From: Mucilaginibacter sp. dw_454
Lineage (GTDB): Bacteria; Bacteroidota; Bacteroidia; Sphingobacteriales; Sphingobacteriaceae
Length of the DNA stretch: 64,000 bases
NCBI RefSeq assembly: GCF_018449775.1
Contig: NZ_JAAVVB010000001.1
Location: 1,488,001 to 1,552,000, forward strand
Direction of reading: 5' to 3'
Positions 1 through 10,300 of this stretch are shown in pieces. Below the pieces are notes generated by a model, which did not search any database, was not told where the DNA came from, and worked only from the letters and a program-made list of their open reading frames with translations. A program made the translations under genes and the position numbers. Numbering within the stretch: the stretch's first letter is position 1; each line of letters opens with the position of its first letter.

Positions 1-1373
1 GGATTAAAGAAGAGCTGGAAGAGAACCCGGCTTTGGAGGATTTGAGCTTAACCAACCTTAACGAACCCGAAGAACAATATCCCGACCGCGACCCCGACGA
101 AGACAATTACAATAACGATGAGGAACGCGGCGAGGCAGATGAGTTTAATATTGACGATTACCTGCAGGAAGATAACGTAAACGACTACGGATCGCGCTAT
201 GACCAGAATGGCGAGGACGAGGACGATCGTAAAGAGATACCTTTTGCCGTACAAAGCTCGTTTTTCGAGATGCTGCAGGCTCAGTTAGATATGTTACCCA
301 TGTCTGACAAAGACTTCAAAATAGCCAACCAGATTATAGGCAGTTTGGATGACGATGGTTATCTGCGCCGCCCTATTACATCACTTACCGACGACCTGGC
401 ATTTTCGCAAAACGTAATGGCCGAGGATGAGGAGGTTGAGGATATGCTAAAGCTGATTCAAAGCTTTGACCCTCCCGGCATTGGCGCACGCAGCCTGCAG
501 GAATGCCTGCTAATACAACTGCGCCGCAAGGACATTAATGATCCTATTATCGTCAAAGCTATTTTGGTAGTTGAGCATTACCTGGAAGAGTTTACCCGCA
601 AGCACTACGACAAACTGGAAAAATCATTAAACATGACCTCGATTGAATTGCGTGGTGTGGTGAATGAGATCCTGAAGCTTAACCCGAAACCGGGTGACTC
701 GAATGAAGTAAATACCAAGCAGATGCAGGTTATTCCTGATTTCCATATCAAGAATAGCGATGGTGTACTGATATTAACTTTGAATTCAAAGAATGCTCCT
801 GAGCTGCGTGTAAGCCGCTCATACCAGGAGATGTTTCAGCACTACGATAAAGCATCGCAAAAAGATAAAAAGTTAAAAGAAGCAGTACAGTTTGTAAAGC
901 AAAAGCTCGACTCGGCAAAGTGGTTTATCGATGCTATTAAGCAGCGCCAGCAAACCCTGCTGAAGACCATGAATGCCATTATGCATTACCAGTACGATTT
1001 CTTTTTAACCGGCGATGACAAGAACTTAAAACCGATGATATTGAAAGACATTGCCGATAAGATAGGCATGGATATTTCGACAGTATCGCGCGTTGCAAAT
1101 TCAAAGTACGTTCAAACAGAGCATGGCACCTACCTTTTAAAGTCTTTCTTCTCTGAAGCTATCCAAACCGAAAGCGGCGAAGAAGTATCAAATAAAGAGG
1201 TTAAGAAGATCCTTGAAGAGCACATTGGAAAAGAAGACAAACGCCATCCCCTGGCCGACGAAAAACTAACCGAGATACTGAAAGATGCCGGCTACAACAT
1301 AGCCCGCCGTACGGTAGCCAAATACCGTGAGCAGATGAATATCCCTGTAGCAAGGCTGAGGAAAGAACTGTAG
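1..1373 (+). CDS. rpoN: RNA polymerase sigma-54 factor, 5'-truncated by window edge
   Basis: Sigma-54 directs core RNA polymerase to -24/-12 promoters that need an AAA+ activator. The reading frame is open from base 3, so the in-frame TTG at 33 is not the start. The residues before it (IKEELEENPAL) belong to the N-terminal activator-interacting region, whose first part lies off the left edge. Numbering from TTG 33: a very acidic linker (about 10-65), the core-binding domain (about 70-270), a helix-turn-helix (about 340-370) and the RpoN box ARRTVAKYRE at 424-433, an exact match to the family signature. The acidic linker is long and rich in D/E/N. A strong hairpin terminator follows the stop codon. 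Confidence 0.97.
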   Translation, partial: IKEELEENPALEDLSLTNLNEPEEQYPDRDPDEDNYNNDEERGEADEFNIDDYLQEDNVNDYGSRYDQNGEDEDDRKEIPFAVQSSFFEMLQAQLDMLPMSDKDFKIANQIIGSLDDDGYLRRPITSLTDDLAFSQNVMAEDEEVEDMLKLIQSFDPPGIGARSLQECLLIQLRRKDINDPIIVKAILVVEHYLEEFTRKHYDKLEKSLNMTSIELRGVVNEILKLNPKPGDSNEVNTKQMQVIPDFHIKNSDGVLILTLNSKNAPELRVSRSYQEMFQHYDKASQKDKKLKEAVQFVKQKLDSAKWFIDAIKQRQQTLLKTMNAIMHYQYDFFLTGDDKNLKPMILKDIADKIGMDISTVSRVANSKYVQTEHGTYLLKSFFSEAIQTESGEEVSNKEVKKILEEHIGKEDKRHPLADEKLTEILKDAGYNIARRTVAKYREQMNIPVARLRKEL

Positions 1374-1416
1374 GTTTAAGAGTCGAGAATCAAGAGGCTG
1401 TATTTTCATAAATAAC

Positions 1417-1447
1417 AAAGCCCTTTAGTTAACACTAAAGGGCTTTT
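1417..1447. terminator. Bidirectional rho-independent terminator
   Basis: A perfect 13-bp stem (AAAGCCCTTTAGT with ACTAAAGGGCTTT) and a 4-base loop TAAC, with T-runs on both sides. It lies between the convergent rpoN and PorP/SprF genes and could serve both. Confidence 0.9.
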
Positions 1448-1493
1448 ACTTTATCTTAATTCTTGTTTCTAAACTCTTGGCTCTATATTAAAA

Positions 1494-2507
1494 TCAGTGT
1501 TGAGGGCAAGTAACTTTATATCTGTTATTAAGTAACAAACCAATCACAATTTCATGAGTGCCGTTACTTACTGTGTTTAATGACGAAGTAGTAATATCAT
1601 ATGAATAACCCACGTTGATAAATGAGCTCAGGTTAAAACCGGCAAGGATACCGAATGAATCGTTATGGCGGTATGATCCACCTAACCAGAACTTATCCTG
1701 AAACGAAGCTTTTAAGTTAAGATCATAAGTTAATGGTACAGGCTGGATTTCTTTAATCAGAAAGGAAGGCAACAATGTTATATCATCAGATAAATAAACC
1801 TTGGTACCTGCTGTGAGAAAGTAATGCGGCACAGTTTTACTCACATCAAGCTGTGTAGTAGATGTACTGAAATACAGGTTTTGCTTTAGCAATTGCTGCA
1901 CAGATAAACCCACATAAAAATCAGCAGCATATAACCAGGTACCTATGCCCAAATCAGGTTTCCATTGGCTGTTATTGCCATTGGCTATCGCAGGATCGAG
2001 TGGAGTAGCTAACGTTATTTCTGAGGTATTTAAACTTACATGATTAAAGCCCGCAGCAACACCCAAAGCAAGATTTAAACGCGGCGCTAAGCCGATATGA
2101 TAAGCATAATCTACCGCTATGTTTGTTTGGGTAATTGGGCCGGCTTTGTCTGTAACCAATGTAAAGCCAATGCCATGATGCGGTGCCGAAGCCTGGTAAT
2201 TTTGTGTGTAAAGCCTGCTTGATGGATTAACGCCTCCCCCACCTGGAAATGAGGTTGCGTCACCCTCGGTGAAATCAGTGCCGATAGGTGCATTTACAGA
2301 TAAAAAACTGGTTACTGGTGCACCGTTTAAGCCTGTCCACTGGGCACGATAACCTAGTTTGGCGTCGGTATAATTTTCTATACCCGTAACTGCCGGATTT
2401 AATAAAATATTATTGAATACGTATTGGGTATATTGCGGCAATTGTTGTGCAGTAGCCGTTTCAATTGTGACTATAAAAAACACCAATAAAAGTAGATTTC
2501 TCTTCAT
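1494..2507 (-). CDS. PorP/SprF family type IX secretion system membrane protein
   Basis: Outer-membrane protein of the PorP/SprF family. Members are linked to export or surface attachment of T9SS cargo, often one specific neighbouring adhesin. I use the ATG at 2507 (337 aa), which gives a clean signal peptide ending in ATAQ; a longer frame to 2534 has only a weak non-ATG start. Just after the signal comes the family hallmark QYVFNNILLNPAVTG, followed by alternating beta-strand sequence typical of a small barrel and a terminal aromatic/hydrophobic strand. It sits downstream of three large same-strand genes whose products carry gliding-motility-type C-terminal domains, the arrangement seen for sprB-sprF. 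Which cargo it serves is inference. Confidence 0.93.
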   Translation of the reverse strand: MKRNLLLLVFFIVTIETATAQQLPQYTQYVFNNILLNPAVTGIENYTDAKLGYRAQWTGLNGAPVTSFLSVNAPIGTDFTEGDATSFPGGGGVNPSSRLYTQNYQASAPHHGIGFTLVTDKAGPITQTNIAVDYAYHIGLAPRLNLALGVAAGFNHVSLNTSEITLATPLDPAIANGNNSQWKPDLGIGTWLYAADFYVGLSVQQLLKQNLYFSTSTTQLDVSKTVPHYFLTAGTKVYLSDDITLLPSFLIKEIQPVPLTYDLNLKASFQDKFWLGGSYRHNDSFGILAGFNLSSFINVGYSYDITTSSLNTVSNGTHEIVIGLLLNNRYKVTCPQH

Positions 2508-2698
2508 CGAAAATTCAGGCCACGTATTACACACAAATCTCTACCGATTAATCAATAATTATCGATAAATAACTGGTTTAAAATAGATTTTATTTTATAA
2601 AACTATAATTAATTAACGAATATAATCTTTCTGCCTTAATCTCCTATATCACAGTAAATAAATATTTGTTCCTGGCTTTTTCCATTTACAACCACAAG

Positions 2699-5131
2699 CT
2701 ATTTTATCAGCGCCAAATAGCCAGATACGGGTTTGAGGCCCTTACCAAGGCTTATCACATAATAATATGTACCCGCAGGCAATGTATTCCCCTTAAATCT
2801 ACCATCCCAGGGCTTGCCATACCCTACCGAATAAAACACCTGTTGCCCATAGCGATTCATGATCTCTACCACACAGTTGGGATATTGACCTATTGCTTTA
2901 ATTTCCCAGGTGTCGTTTATACCGTCGCTGTTAGGGGTGATAGCATTTGTTAAAATAAGCGGGCGGGGCATTATTGTAAACACACCTTCAACGTAGGCCA
3001 TGACATAGTTAGCAGCTATGGCCCCTGCGGCAATAATAGGATATTTACCTACCGCCGATAAAATGGTAGCTGGTGTGGTAAGCGAGGGCAAAGTACTTAA
3101 CTGGCTGGCATCTTCACCGTTTACAAAGCCTTTATAAGTTAAGGTAAGCGGCGGATTGGGGTCGTCATAAACACGGCTCTTATTATCGGCAATTATAGTT
3201 AAGGGCGCCGGCACAACTGCCAGGTCACTATTTTTGTACGTGATTATATAGTTACTTGCCAGAAAGGTGGTGCCAGACGCAGCAGATGGGCTTGCCGAAC
3301 CAGGGTAAGTTCTCACCGGATCTGTCGCCGCACCACCGCTAGCAAAAGTCATCGTAATAAAACTCACCACATCGCCATTTTGAAGGCCGACAGCTACAAA
3401 ATTAGTACTGTCTGCATTAACGGTTAATATTTTACCGTAGGTTTTATTGATATTTTTTGACGAAATAGCAAGTTGCGCCGGGGCAATCTGGCTTGGTGCC
3501 GTAGCAATTCTCACACTCCCTGTTACATTGCCGGCACTACTTATTACTACATCACCCGGCGGATAATCTTTTGCGGGCGAATTGGCCTTAAGGCGTATAT
3601 AGATCTGTGTCGGCGGGACACCATCCCCAATTGGGTTTACCGTGATAGTATTGCTAAAGACTGTGTTGTCAATGCTTACTTCAAAACCATCAGGTGGGCT
3701 AACTAAAACACCTTCGGATACATTTGTACCAGAAACGGTGATACTTGCCGAAACCGATGGCGTGCCATAAACCGTCTGCATCATGGGCAAGGTTCCTGAT
3801 GCGTTTATGGTTGGTGGGGTTGGTTCGACAGTAATAATATAAGTAGTTGGTTCGCCATAACAAGTTCCGGTAGTAGTAAACTTTCCAAAACCAAGTTTAG
3901 TTCCGCCTGCCAGAATCTTTTTTCCGGTAATCTGTAAGGTTTTGGTGTCAAAAACAACAACGCCACCATTTGCGTTAATCACATAAAATCTACTTCCTCC
4001 CAGGCCCGCCGCAATACCTCTATGAGCGTCACCGGTTGAAATATTACCTTTAAGCGACTGACTTGTCAAGTCTATCACAGAAACATTATCGTAAAAAAAG
4101 TTGTCTGCATATAGCGTTTTACCATCCGGGCTTATAGCCAAATTACCGAAACCTCCTTTAGCGTTTATTTGAAAGGTAGAATAAGTTCGCGACGCCACGT
4201 CATAAACGCGTACGTTGTTAACGATATCTAACCCCGCCTGGATTGCATCAGGCCGGTTTGTAGTATAGATTTTTGAATGATCCGGACTATAAACCATATC
4301 ATAGCCATTCCAAAGCCCCGTAGTATCTACGATTGCGTTTGTGGCAATATCATAAACGCCTAAGTTGCTATAAATCTTAGTACCATCATCACTTACCAGT
4401 AAGGTATAAATATCGCCAATATTCTGGTTTGTACTACTTGTAAAACCATAAGGTATAGGAGTTAGTACTGTAACCTGTTCAGTTTGTAGATTGATGGCAT
4501 ACCAGCAATGTCCGGTGGTATTTGTCGCATATAGGTATTTATCGTCTTTACTAAGCGCTATACCCCAGGCTGCGGCCGGGGTAGCAGGCCCTGCTCCCGG
4601 AGGTTTTGGTAAACTAATGGTATGGTCTACTACATTATGAACAGCGTCGAACACTGTGATAAAGTCCAGGTCTTCGCTGGCGGTGTAAACCGTTTTGTCA
4701 TCGGGAGTTATAACCGTACCATAAACATTCGAGTTAATTGGCAATGTGGTCACAATACTATTGTCAACCAGGTTTATAACTGAGAGTGTTTGTGCTGCCG
4801 AGTTGCCTACATAAGCAAACTGATGTTCAGGTATACTGGTAATAGTCACAGTGTCAATAATAGGTCTGGCTGTATTGTTGATAGCTTTAAAAGGCAAGAT
4901 GTCGCCGGTACCTTGTGCCTGTGCTAAACCTATTGATGTATTTTTGTGGCTCCATTGAAAACTGCAGCCCGTGGCAGGCATCTTAATGGTTGTGGTAAAA
5001 CTCCCATTCACTACTGTCTGGCCACTCTGCGCCGCTAACTTTACCGGCAAAAACAAACACAACGCGGTCACGGCAAAAAGCACAAAGCCCCTTAACCACT
5101 TACAAGCGCCGCAGTTTAAGTTGTATCTCAA
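2699..5131 (-). CDS. T9SS cargo: YVTN-type beta-propeller, MBG-like repeats, gliding-motility C-terminal domain
   Basis: Predicted secreted surface protein of 810 aa. Residues 1-34 form a signal peptide ending KLAAQ. Residues about 100-410 contain repeated propeller motifs (YVGNSAAQTLSVINL, LYADNFFYDNVSVIDL) of the YVTN/YncE type. About 550-715 hold two MBG-like modules (KTYGK, SRVYDDPNPPLTLTYKGFVNG), and the last ~85 residues are a CHU_C/type B T9SS sorting domain (ITPNSDGINDTWEI, then NRYGQQVF and PAGTYYYV). The start is TTG; no in-frame ATG precedes the signal core. The 5207-7288 gene encodes a related protein of the same architecture, suggesting tandem duplication. Ligand unknown. Confidence 0.88.
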   Translation of the reverse strand: MRYNLNCGACKWLRGFVLFAVTALCLFLPVKLAAQSGQTVVNGSFTTTIKMPATGCSFQWSHKNTSIGLAQAQGTGDILPFKAINNTARPIIDTVTITSIPEHQFAYVGNSAAQTLSVINLVDNSIVTTLPINSNVYGTVITPDDKTVYTASEDLDFITVFDAVHNVVDHTISLPKPPGAGPATPAAAWGIALSKDDKYLYATNTTGHCWYAINLQTEQVTVLTPIPYGFTSSTNQNIGDIYTLLVSDDGTKIYSNLGVYDIATNAIVDTTGLWNGYDMVYSPDHSKIYTTNRPDAIQAGLDIVNNVRVYDVASRTYSTFQINAKGGFGNLAISPDGKTLYADNFFYDNVSVIDLTSQSLKGNISTGDAHRGIAAGLGGSRFYVINANGGVVVFDTKTLQITGKKILAGGTKLGFGKFTTTGTCYGEPTTYIITVEPTPPTINASGTLPMMQTVYGTPSVSASITVSGTNVSEGVLVSPPDGFEVSIDNTVFSNTITVNPIGDGVPPTQIYIRLKANSPAKDYPPGDVVISSAGNVTGSVRIATAPSQIAPAQLAISSKNINKTYGKILTVNADSTNFVAVGLQNGDVVSFITMTFASGGAATDPVRTYPGSASPSAASGTTFLASNYIITYKNSDLAVVPAPLTIIADNKSRVYDDPNPPLTLTYKGFVNGEDASQLSTLPSLTTPATILSAVGKYPIIAAGAIAANYVMAYVEGVFTIMPRPLILTNAITPNSDGINDTWEIKAIGQYPNCVVEIMNRYGQQVFYSVGYGKPWDGRFKGNTLPAGTYYYVISLGKGLKPVSGYLALIK

Positions 5132-5206
5132 GGTCTATAAAGAGCCTCTAATTTACTTAATTACCGCAAAACAAATACTACTATTTTATATCGATTTATA
5201 ACAATA

Positions 5207-7288
5207 TCATCGAATAATACTTAAATAACCAGTTAGCGGGCGCGAGTCTGGCTTTAATTTAATGATATAATAATAAGTACCCACAGGTAAGTCGCCGCCA
5301 TTTTCAGTGCCATTCCAGGGTTTAGGGTAGCCGGTGGTGTAGAATACTTTCTGCCCGTATCTATTCAATACCTCTACCGTGCATGAGGTATATAAATTAA
5401 GATTTTTAATATCCCAGGTATCATTAATACCATCTCCATTCGGCGTAAATGCATTGGGCGTGCTAATATCTCCGGTAACAACCTCGAGTACACCAGGAAG
5501 ATAAACTATTATGTAATTTTTATCAATAGCGCCGCTCACAGTGATAGGATACTTACCTATGGGTGAAGAAGCTACTGCAGTAGTAGTTATTTGCGGCAGG
5601 GTAGATAATTTAGCCGGGGTATCGCCATTTACAAAACCGGTATAACTGGCCGTTAAAACAGGAATTGGATCGCCCAAAAATTTGGTTTTATTATCAGCAG
5701 TAATATTTAATTGCGTAGTGAGCACAGTACCTTCGACAGGTACATTAATAGCCGTTGCGCCGGGGCTCGTCAGTTGAATATTCCCATTGTAGATTGCTAC
5801 GTCAACATTACCTTTAAGGCGTACAAAAACCTGAGTTGCAGTTGTGTCGCCTGCGGCACCGACCAACAAAGTCGAGGTGAAGGTAATGTCATCTTTACTA
5901 ACTTCAAAACCTGGTGGCGCGGTAACGGTAATGCCAGCTTTTAGGCCATTACCCGACACATTAATTACCTGCGAGGTTGACGATGCACCGTAATGAGCAG
6001 ACGAAGCGGCAACCGTTCCAGGATCATTAATATTGGGTGATGGATTCACTGTTATATCAAACGAGATAGGAACTGTACTGCAACCTATCCCCGCAGATAC
6101 AAAATTGCCGATTGAAATGGCCGATGAGCCGGTGGTTGCTATTGGGGGCAATATGGTTTCGGTTTGTGTGTCGATTACATATACATTGTCAGGATTTTGA
6201 CAAGCTACATAAACCTCTTTACCATTCGGACTTACAGATATTCCATTAGGGCTACACGGCAGTATTATGGTGTGAAATGAATTATCTGCGGTATTAACTA
6301 TTGAAATTTGATTTGAACTTGGATGGGTCACATAAACCTTATCACCTGCCGGCGAAACCGCTAAGGCATAGGGGCTAAAATTAACGGCAACAGTATTAAC
6401 AGTATAAGTTGCAGCGTCAACAACAGATATAGAGCTTCTATTGCCATTGGTAATGTATATCTTACTTCCGTCCGGGCTTACTGCTATACCCGTTGGCCTC
6501 AAACTAATCTGAACTGTTTGTATCACCTGGTTATTTGAAGTATCAATCACATATAAAATACTCGTTGCGGTGTTACTCTCGGCGGTGACATAAAGGCGCG
6601 TACCATTGCTGTTTATAGCTATTCCGGTTGGGGTAATAATTCCCACTATAGAAGACATGACGACATCGTTTACCACATCAATTACAGAAATACTATTACT
6701 GCTTTCATTGGTAACGTAAGCCCACTTGCCATTTGGATTTGCTACTACCGATACTGCGTTACTGCCGACAGAAAAGGTTGAAATAACTTTGTTACTCGTA
6801 GCGTCTATGACAGAAACAGAGCCAGCCGGAGCCCTCCCTGAACTATTGTTAGAATTTACCACGTAAACCCTTCTGCCATCATTGCTAACTGATACCCCCC
6901 AGGGCTGGTTGCCGACAGAAATATCGGCAACGAATGCGTGAGTTGAAGTATTGATTACCGTAACATTATCTGAGCCAGAATTGGCGATATAAGCAAAGCC
7001 ATCAGACGTTGAATGTGCAACTATGTGAGCGACAATAGGTTTGGTCCCGGTATTTACTGCAGTAAAAGATGGTATGTCACCCAATCCATTTGCGCCCAAG
7101 CCTATTTGGGGGTTATCATTGGTCCATTGATAAGAACAACCGCCGCTTGAAAATTGAATAGCAATTGTAGGGCTGCCATTATCTACAATTTGACTGGTTT
7201 GAAGATTTTGTGCCCATACTACCTTAAAACTCAACAGCAAACAAAGTGCAGTGACATAAAGCCGTGGGCTAAATGCATATCTAAACAC
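5207..7288 (-). CDS. T9SS cargo: YVTN beta-propeller with MBG-like and gliding-motility C-terminal domain
   Basis: Paralogue of the downstream 2699-5131 gene. I start it at GTG 7288 (693 aa), which yields (M)FRYAF followed by the hydrophobic core TALCLLLSF and cleavage site VVWAQ. This aligns with the N-terminus of the paralogue (MRY...TALCLFL). The frame stays open to a TTG at 7354, but that would add an unlikely 22-residue extension. Seven or so YVTN repeats follow (FAYIANSGSDNVTVINTS, KIYITNGNRSSISVVDA), then one MBG-like module (ADNKTKFLGDPIPVLTASYT). The C-terminus is a type B sorting domain (TPNGDGINDTWDIKNL, RYGQKVFY, PVGTYYYIIKL). It lies 94 bases downstream of the 1200-aa cargo gene, plausibly in one operon. 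Confidence 0.86.
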   Translation of the reverse strand: MFRYAFSPRLYVTALCLLLSFKVVWAQNLQTSQIVDNGSPTIAIQFSSGGCSYQWTNDNPQIGLGANGLGDIPSFTAVNTGTKPIVAHIVAHSTSDGFAYIANSGSDNVTVINTSTHAFVADISVGNQPWGVSVSNDGRRVYVVNSNNSSGRAPAGSVSVIDATSNKVISTFSVGSNAVSVVANPNGKWAYVTNESSNSISVIDVVNDVVMSSIVGIITPTGIAINSNGTRLYVTAESNTATSILYVIDTSNNQVIQTVQISLRPTGIAVSPDGSKIYITNGNRSSISVVDAATYTVNTVAVNFSPYALAVSPAGDKVYVTHPSSNQISIVNTADNSFHTIILPCSPNGISVSPNGKEVYVACQNPDNVYVIDTQTETILPPIATTGSSAISIGNFVSAGIGCSTVPISFDITVNPSPNINDPGTVAASSAHYGASSTSQVINVSGNGLKAGITVTAPPGFEVSKDDITFTSTLLVGAAGDTTATQVFVRLKGNVDVAIYNGNIQLTSPGATAINVPVEGTVLTTQLNITADNKTKFLGDPIPVLTASYTGFVNGDTPAKLSTLPQITTTAVASSPIGKYPITVSGAIDKNYIIVYLPGVLEVVTGDISTPNAFTPNGDGINDTWDIKNLNLYTSCTVEVLNRYGQKVFYTTGYPKPWNGTENGGDLPVGTYYYIIKLKPDSRPLTGYLSIIR

Positions 7289-7382
7289 TTTAATAATTGT
7301 TATTAAGTCCAAACTGATTAAATTCTCTATAAAGTTAAGATTGTAAACATTCAAAGTAACGCAACAATCATTTAACAGCCAC

Positions 7383-10300
7383 TTATCTTATAATACTTAA
7401 ATAACCGGTTAAAGGTTTACGGCCACTGTTAGGGTTTATAATATAATAATAAGTACCTACGGGTAAATCACCTCCATTGGATTTACCATTCCAGGGCACG
7501 CCATAACCGTTAGAGTAATATACTTTGGTGCCATAACGGTTAAACACTTCAACAGTGGCATTTGGATAAGTATCCAGGTATTTAATCTCCCAGGTATCGT
7601 TAATACCATCACCATTGGGTGTAAACGCATTGGGCACAATCGGCAGCTTTAAAACCTTTACAGTGGTTTGTATTGTAGTAGAGCAACCTTTATCTGATGT
7701 AACAGTTAGTGCATATTGAGTATCAGTTGACGGATTAGCTATAGGAGTAGCAACATTATCGGCACTGAGGCCGGTAAGCGGTGTCCACTTATAAGTTAGG
7801 TTGCCCGTGCCGGCAATAGTAACCACCGGCCTTAGGGTAAGTTCTGTTCCTTCAAGCATTGTGTATGCAGTGGGTAAGTTAATTACAGGAGTAGGGTTTA
7901 CCCTGGCGACAAAGGTTAAAGAATCGGTACAACCTGTAGACGATGCAGTAAATAAATAGTTAATTGTCGAGTTACCCACGCCAGCCTTTTGCGGATCAAA
8001 CAAACCGGAAGACGAAATACCTGCACCGCTAAATACACCTGTACCTGTATATACTCCTTTGTTTTCTGTTATCTGTATTGGTGTATCGGCATAACACATC
8101 GTAACGGTGTCTGGCGTAACGCTGGCTGTGTTGATGGTGTTATTATTAGCTGATAGACCTATCAGGGGCTTTGCATTAAGATAAACAGTTTGTATTAAGG
8201 AGTCTTTACAGGTTTGACCCGAATATACCACCAATGCAACATCAATAGGCTGTTGAGCTGGAGTGTTAAATGCAGGATACTTGTGTGTGTACTTATGATC
8301 TGCATGAATAGCGGCGTCCGCATAGGTTTCAGCCACATTAGGCTGTCCCTTTATATCAAAATACCAAACTACTTTGGTAATGTTATAGGCGTCAACTATA
8401 GACCGATCATCAAACACAATATCGTCTCCGCTACAGGTGCTTTCAGGCGCAAATACAGCTTTTGGATTTGATCCATTTACCGTAAATGTGTTTTGTGCTG
8501 TGGCTGAGCAGCCGTATTTTGATGTTACAGTAAGTGTAGCGGTATATTTCCCTACGGTAAGGTAAGCGTGTTTTGGATTTTTTAAAGTCGATTGATTATT
8601 AGTCACAGACGAATTTGGATCGCCAAAATCCCACAGATAAGTGAAATCGGTCTCAGTATGGTCTGCTATTGAACTGCTGTCAATAAAGCTGGCAAAACCA
8701 TCGCCCAGGCAAACATCAGGGACCGTAAAACTAGCAACGGGCAGCGGATTTACGGTTACAGTTTTACTCAGCGTATCGCTGGTACAACCGACATCAGTAG
8801 TTACCACTAGTTTAACCATATAGTTGCCGGGCGTCGCATAAGTATGAGTGACAGGCTGTGTGTTTGTTGTAGTTATTGGTGTCTTATCTCCAAAATCCCA
8901 AACAGCCGTAGTAATGGTACCGTCTGCTGCAGTCGAGGTATTGGTAAAGGTGATTGTCTGCCCCGGGCAATCAGGCGATGACGGATTAAAATTCGCAACC
9001 GGCTTGGTTATTACGTGTACATTTTTAGGTGCCGAAATATCAGTACAGCCGTTGTTGTCTGTAACCGTCAAGCGCACAGGGTAATCTCCAACCGAGGCAT
9101 ACTTATGCAAAGGATTTTGTAAAGAAGAGGTTGTATTATCACCAAAATCCCACAACCAGGCGCTGGCTGTTTCGCCGCTGGCATACGTGGTATTGTCTTT
9201 AAACGCTGTCGAATCGCCCAGGCAATCGGTAGGCGCTACTATAAAATCTGCAGGGGGGGGCGCGGTAACAGTAAAATCATTTTCGATATCCTGATTAGAT
9301 CCGCACACGTCAGCCACAGGATCAAAAACTGTTGCCTTAATTGTGTGATTGCCCACGGTAAAATTTACAGGAGCGCTATATTCATACACATATAAAGGCT
9401 TATTGTCCTTACCTGTTGTAGTAGATTTTATAACCGGGTTGTTATCTGTAAATACATTCACACCATCAATATACCAGGCAATGCTTGTAGTTGGATAGGG
9501 AATAGTAACCTGAGCTTTATAGCTAACATTGCTACACCCAGCTGCTTGAGCTACGGTAGCGTTTAAAGGATTCTCCAGACTAACAGATTCTGTAAAGTCT
9601 TGCAAGTTTGCACCCGCGGCGTAACCGTATGATTCTGTACTGCCGAAACCATATGCAATAGCATTAAAGGGCACAGCGGCATCTAAATTATGTGTACCTG
9701 AAGTAACTGACGCTGTATTACCGTTTGATTGCGGGCCCGAGCTAATGGCAAGCTGCGCATATGAATAAGTTGAGTTTGGTATAGGAACGAAATTTCTGGA
9801 ATAATCGACCCCATCCAGCTTAAAAGACGAAACCCCGGTCGTAGGCATTATCACATTTACATAGCTTTGCAGTATTTTATAATATCCGGTAGCATAAAAT
9901 GTTACATGCGTAAGACCCTGCTCGATAGGGCTTAGATATATCATCTCCGGATCGCCAATATCGCCGTTACCAACTGTACAATTCAGCTGTTGATTTTGCG
10001 TAGGCGAGTATTGAACCACCTGGATAGGTTTATCTGCAGAAATATTATTGGCAATTGTCGACTGAAACTCATAATACAAACCGTTGGTAAAAGAGGTTAG
10101 CGGTATTGGGTTACCATTTAAAGTTACGTTGGTAGCCAGGTCGCTTAAAATAATCCGGTAAACATCATATGGGCGTGCCTTTAACGGTGCAGCAATATAG
10201 TTCTTACCCCAGGTTGAGGTTGGATAAACCTGCTGAAATAAATTATCAGAACTAAAATTATTTCCGATGTTATAATCGCAGCCAATACCGATACGGGTAC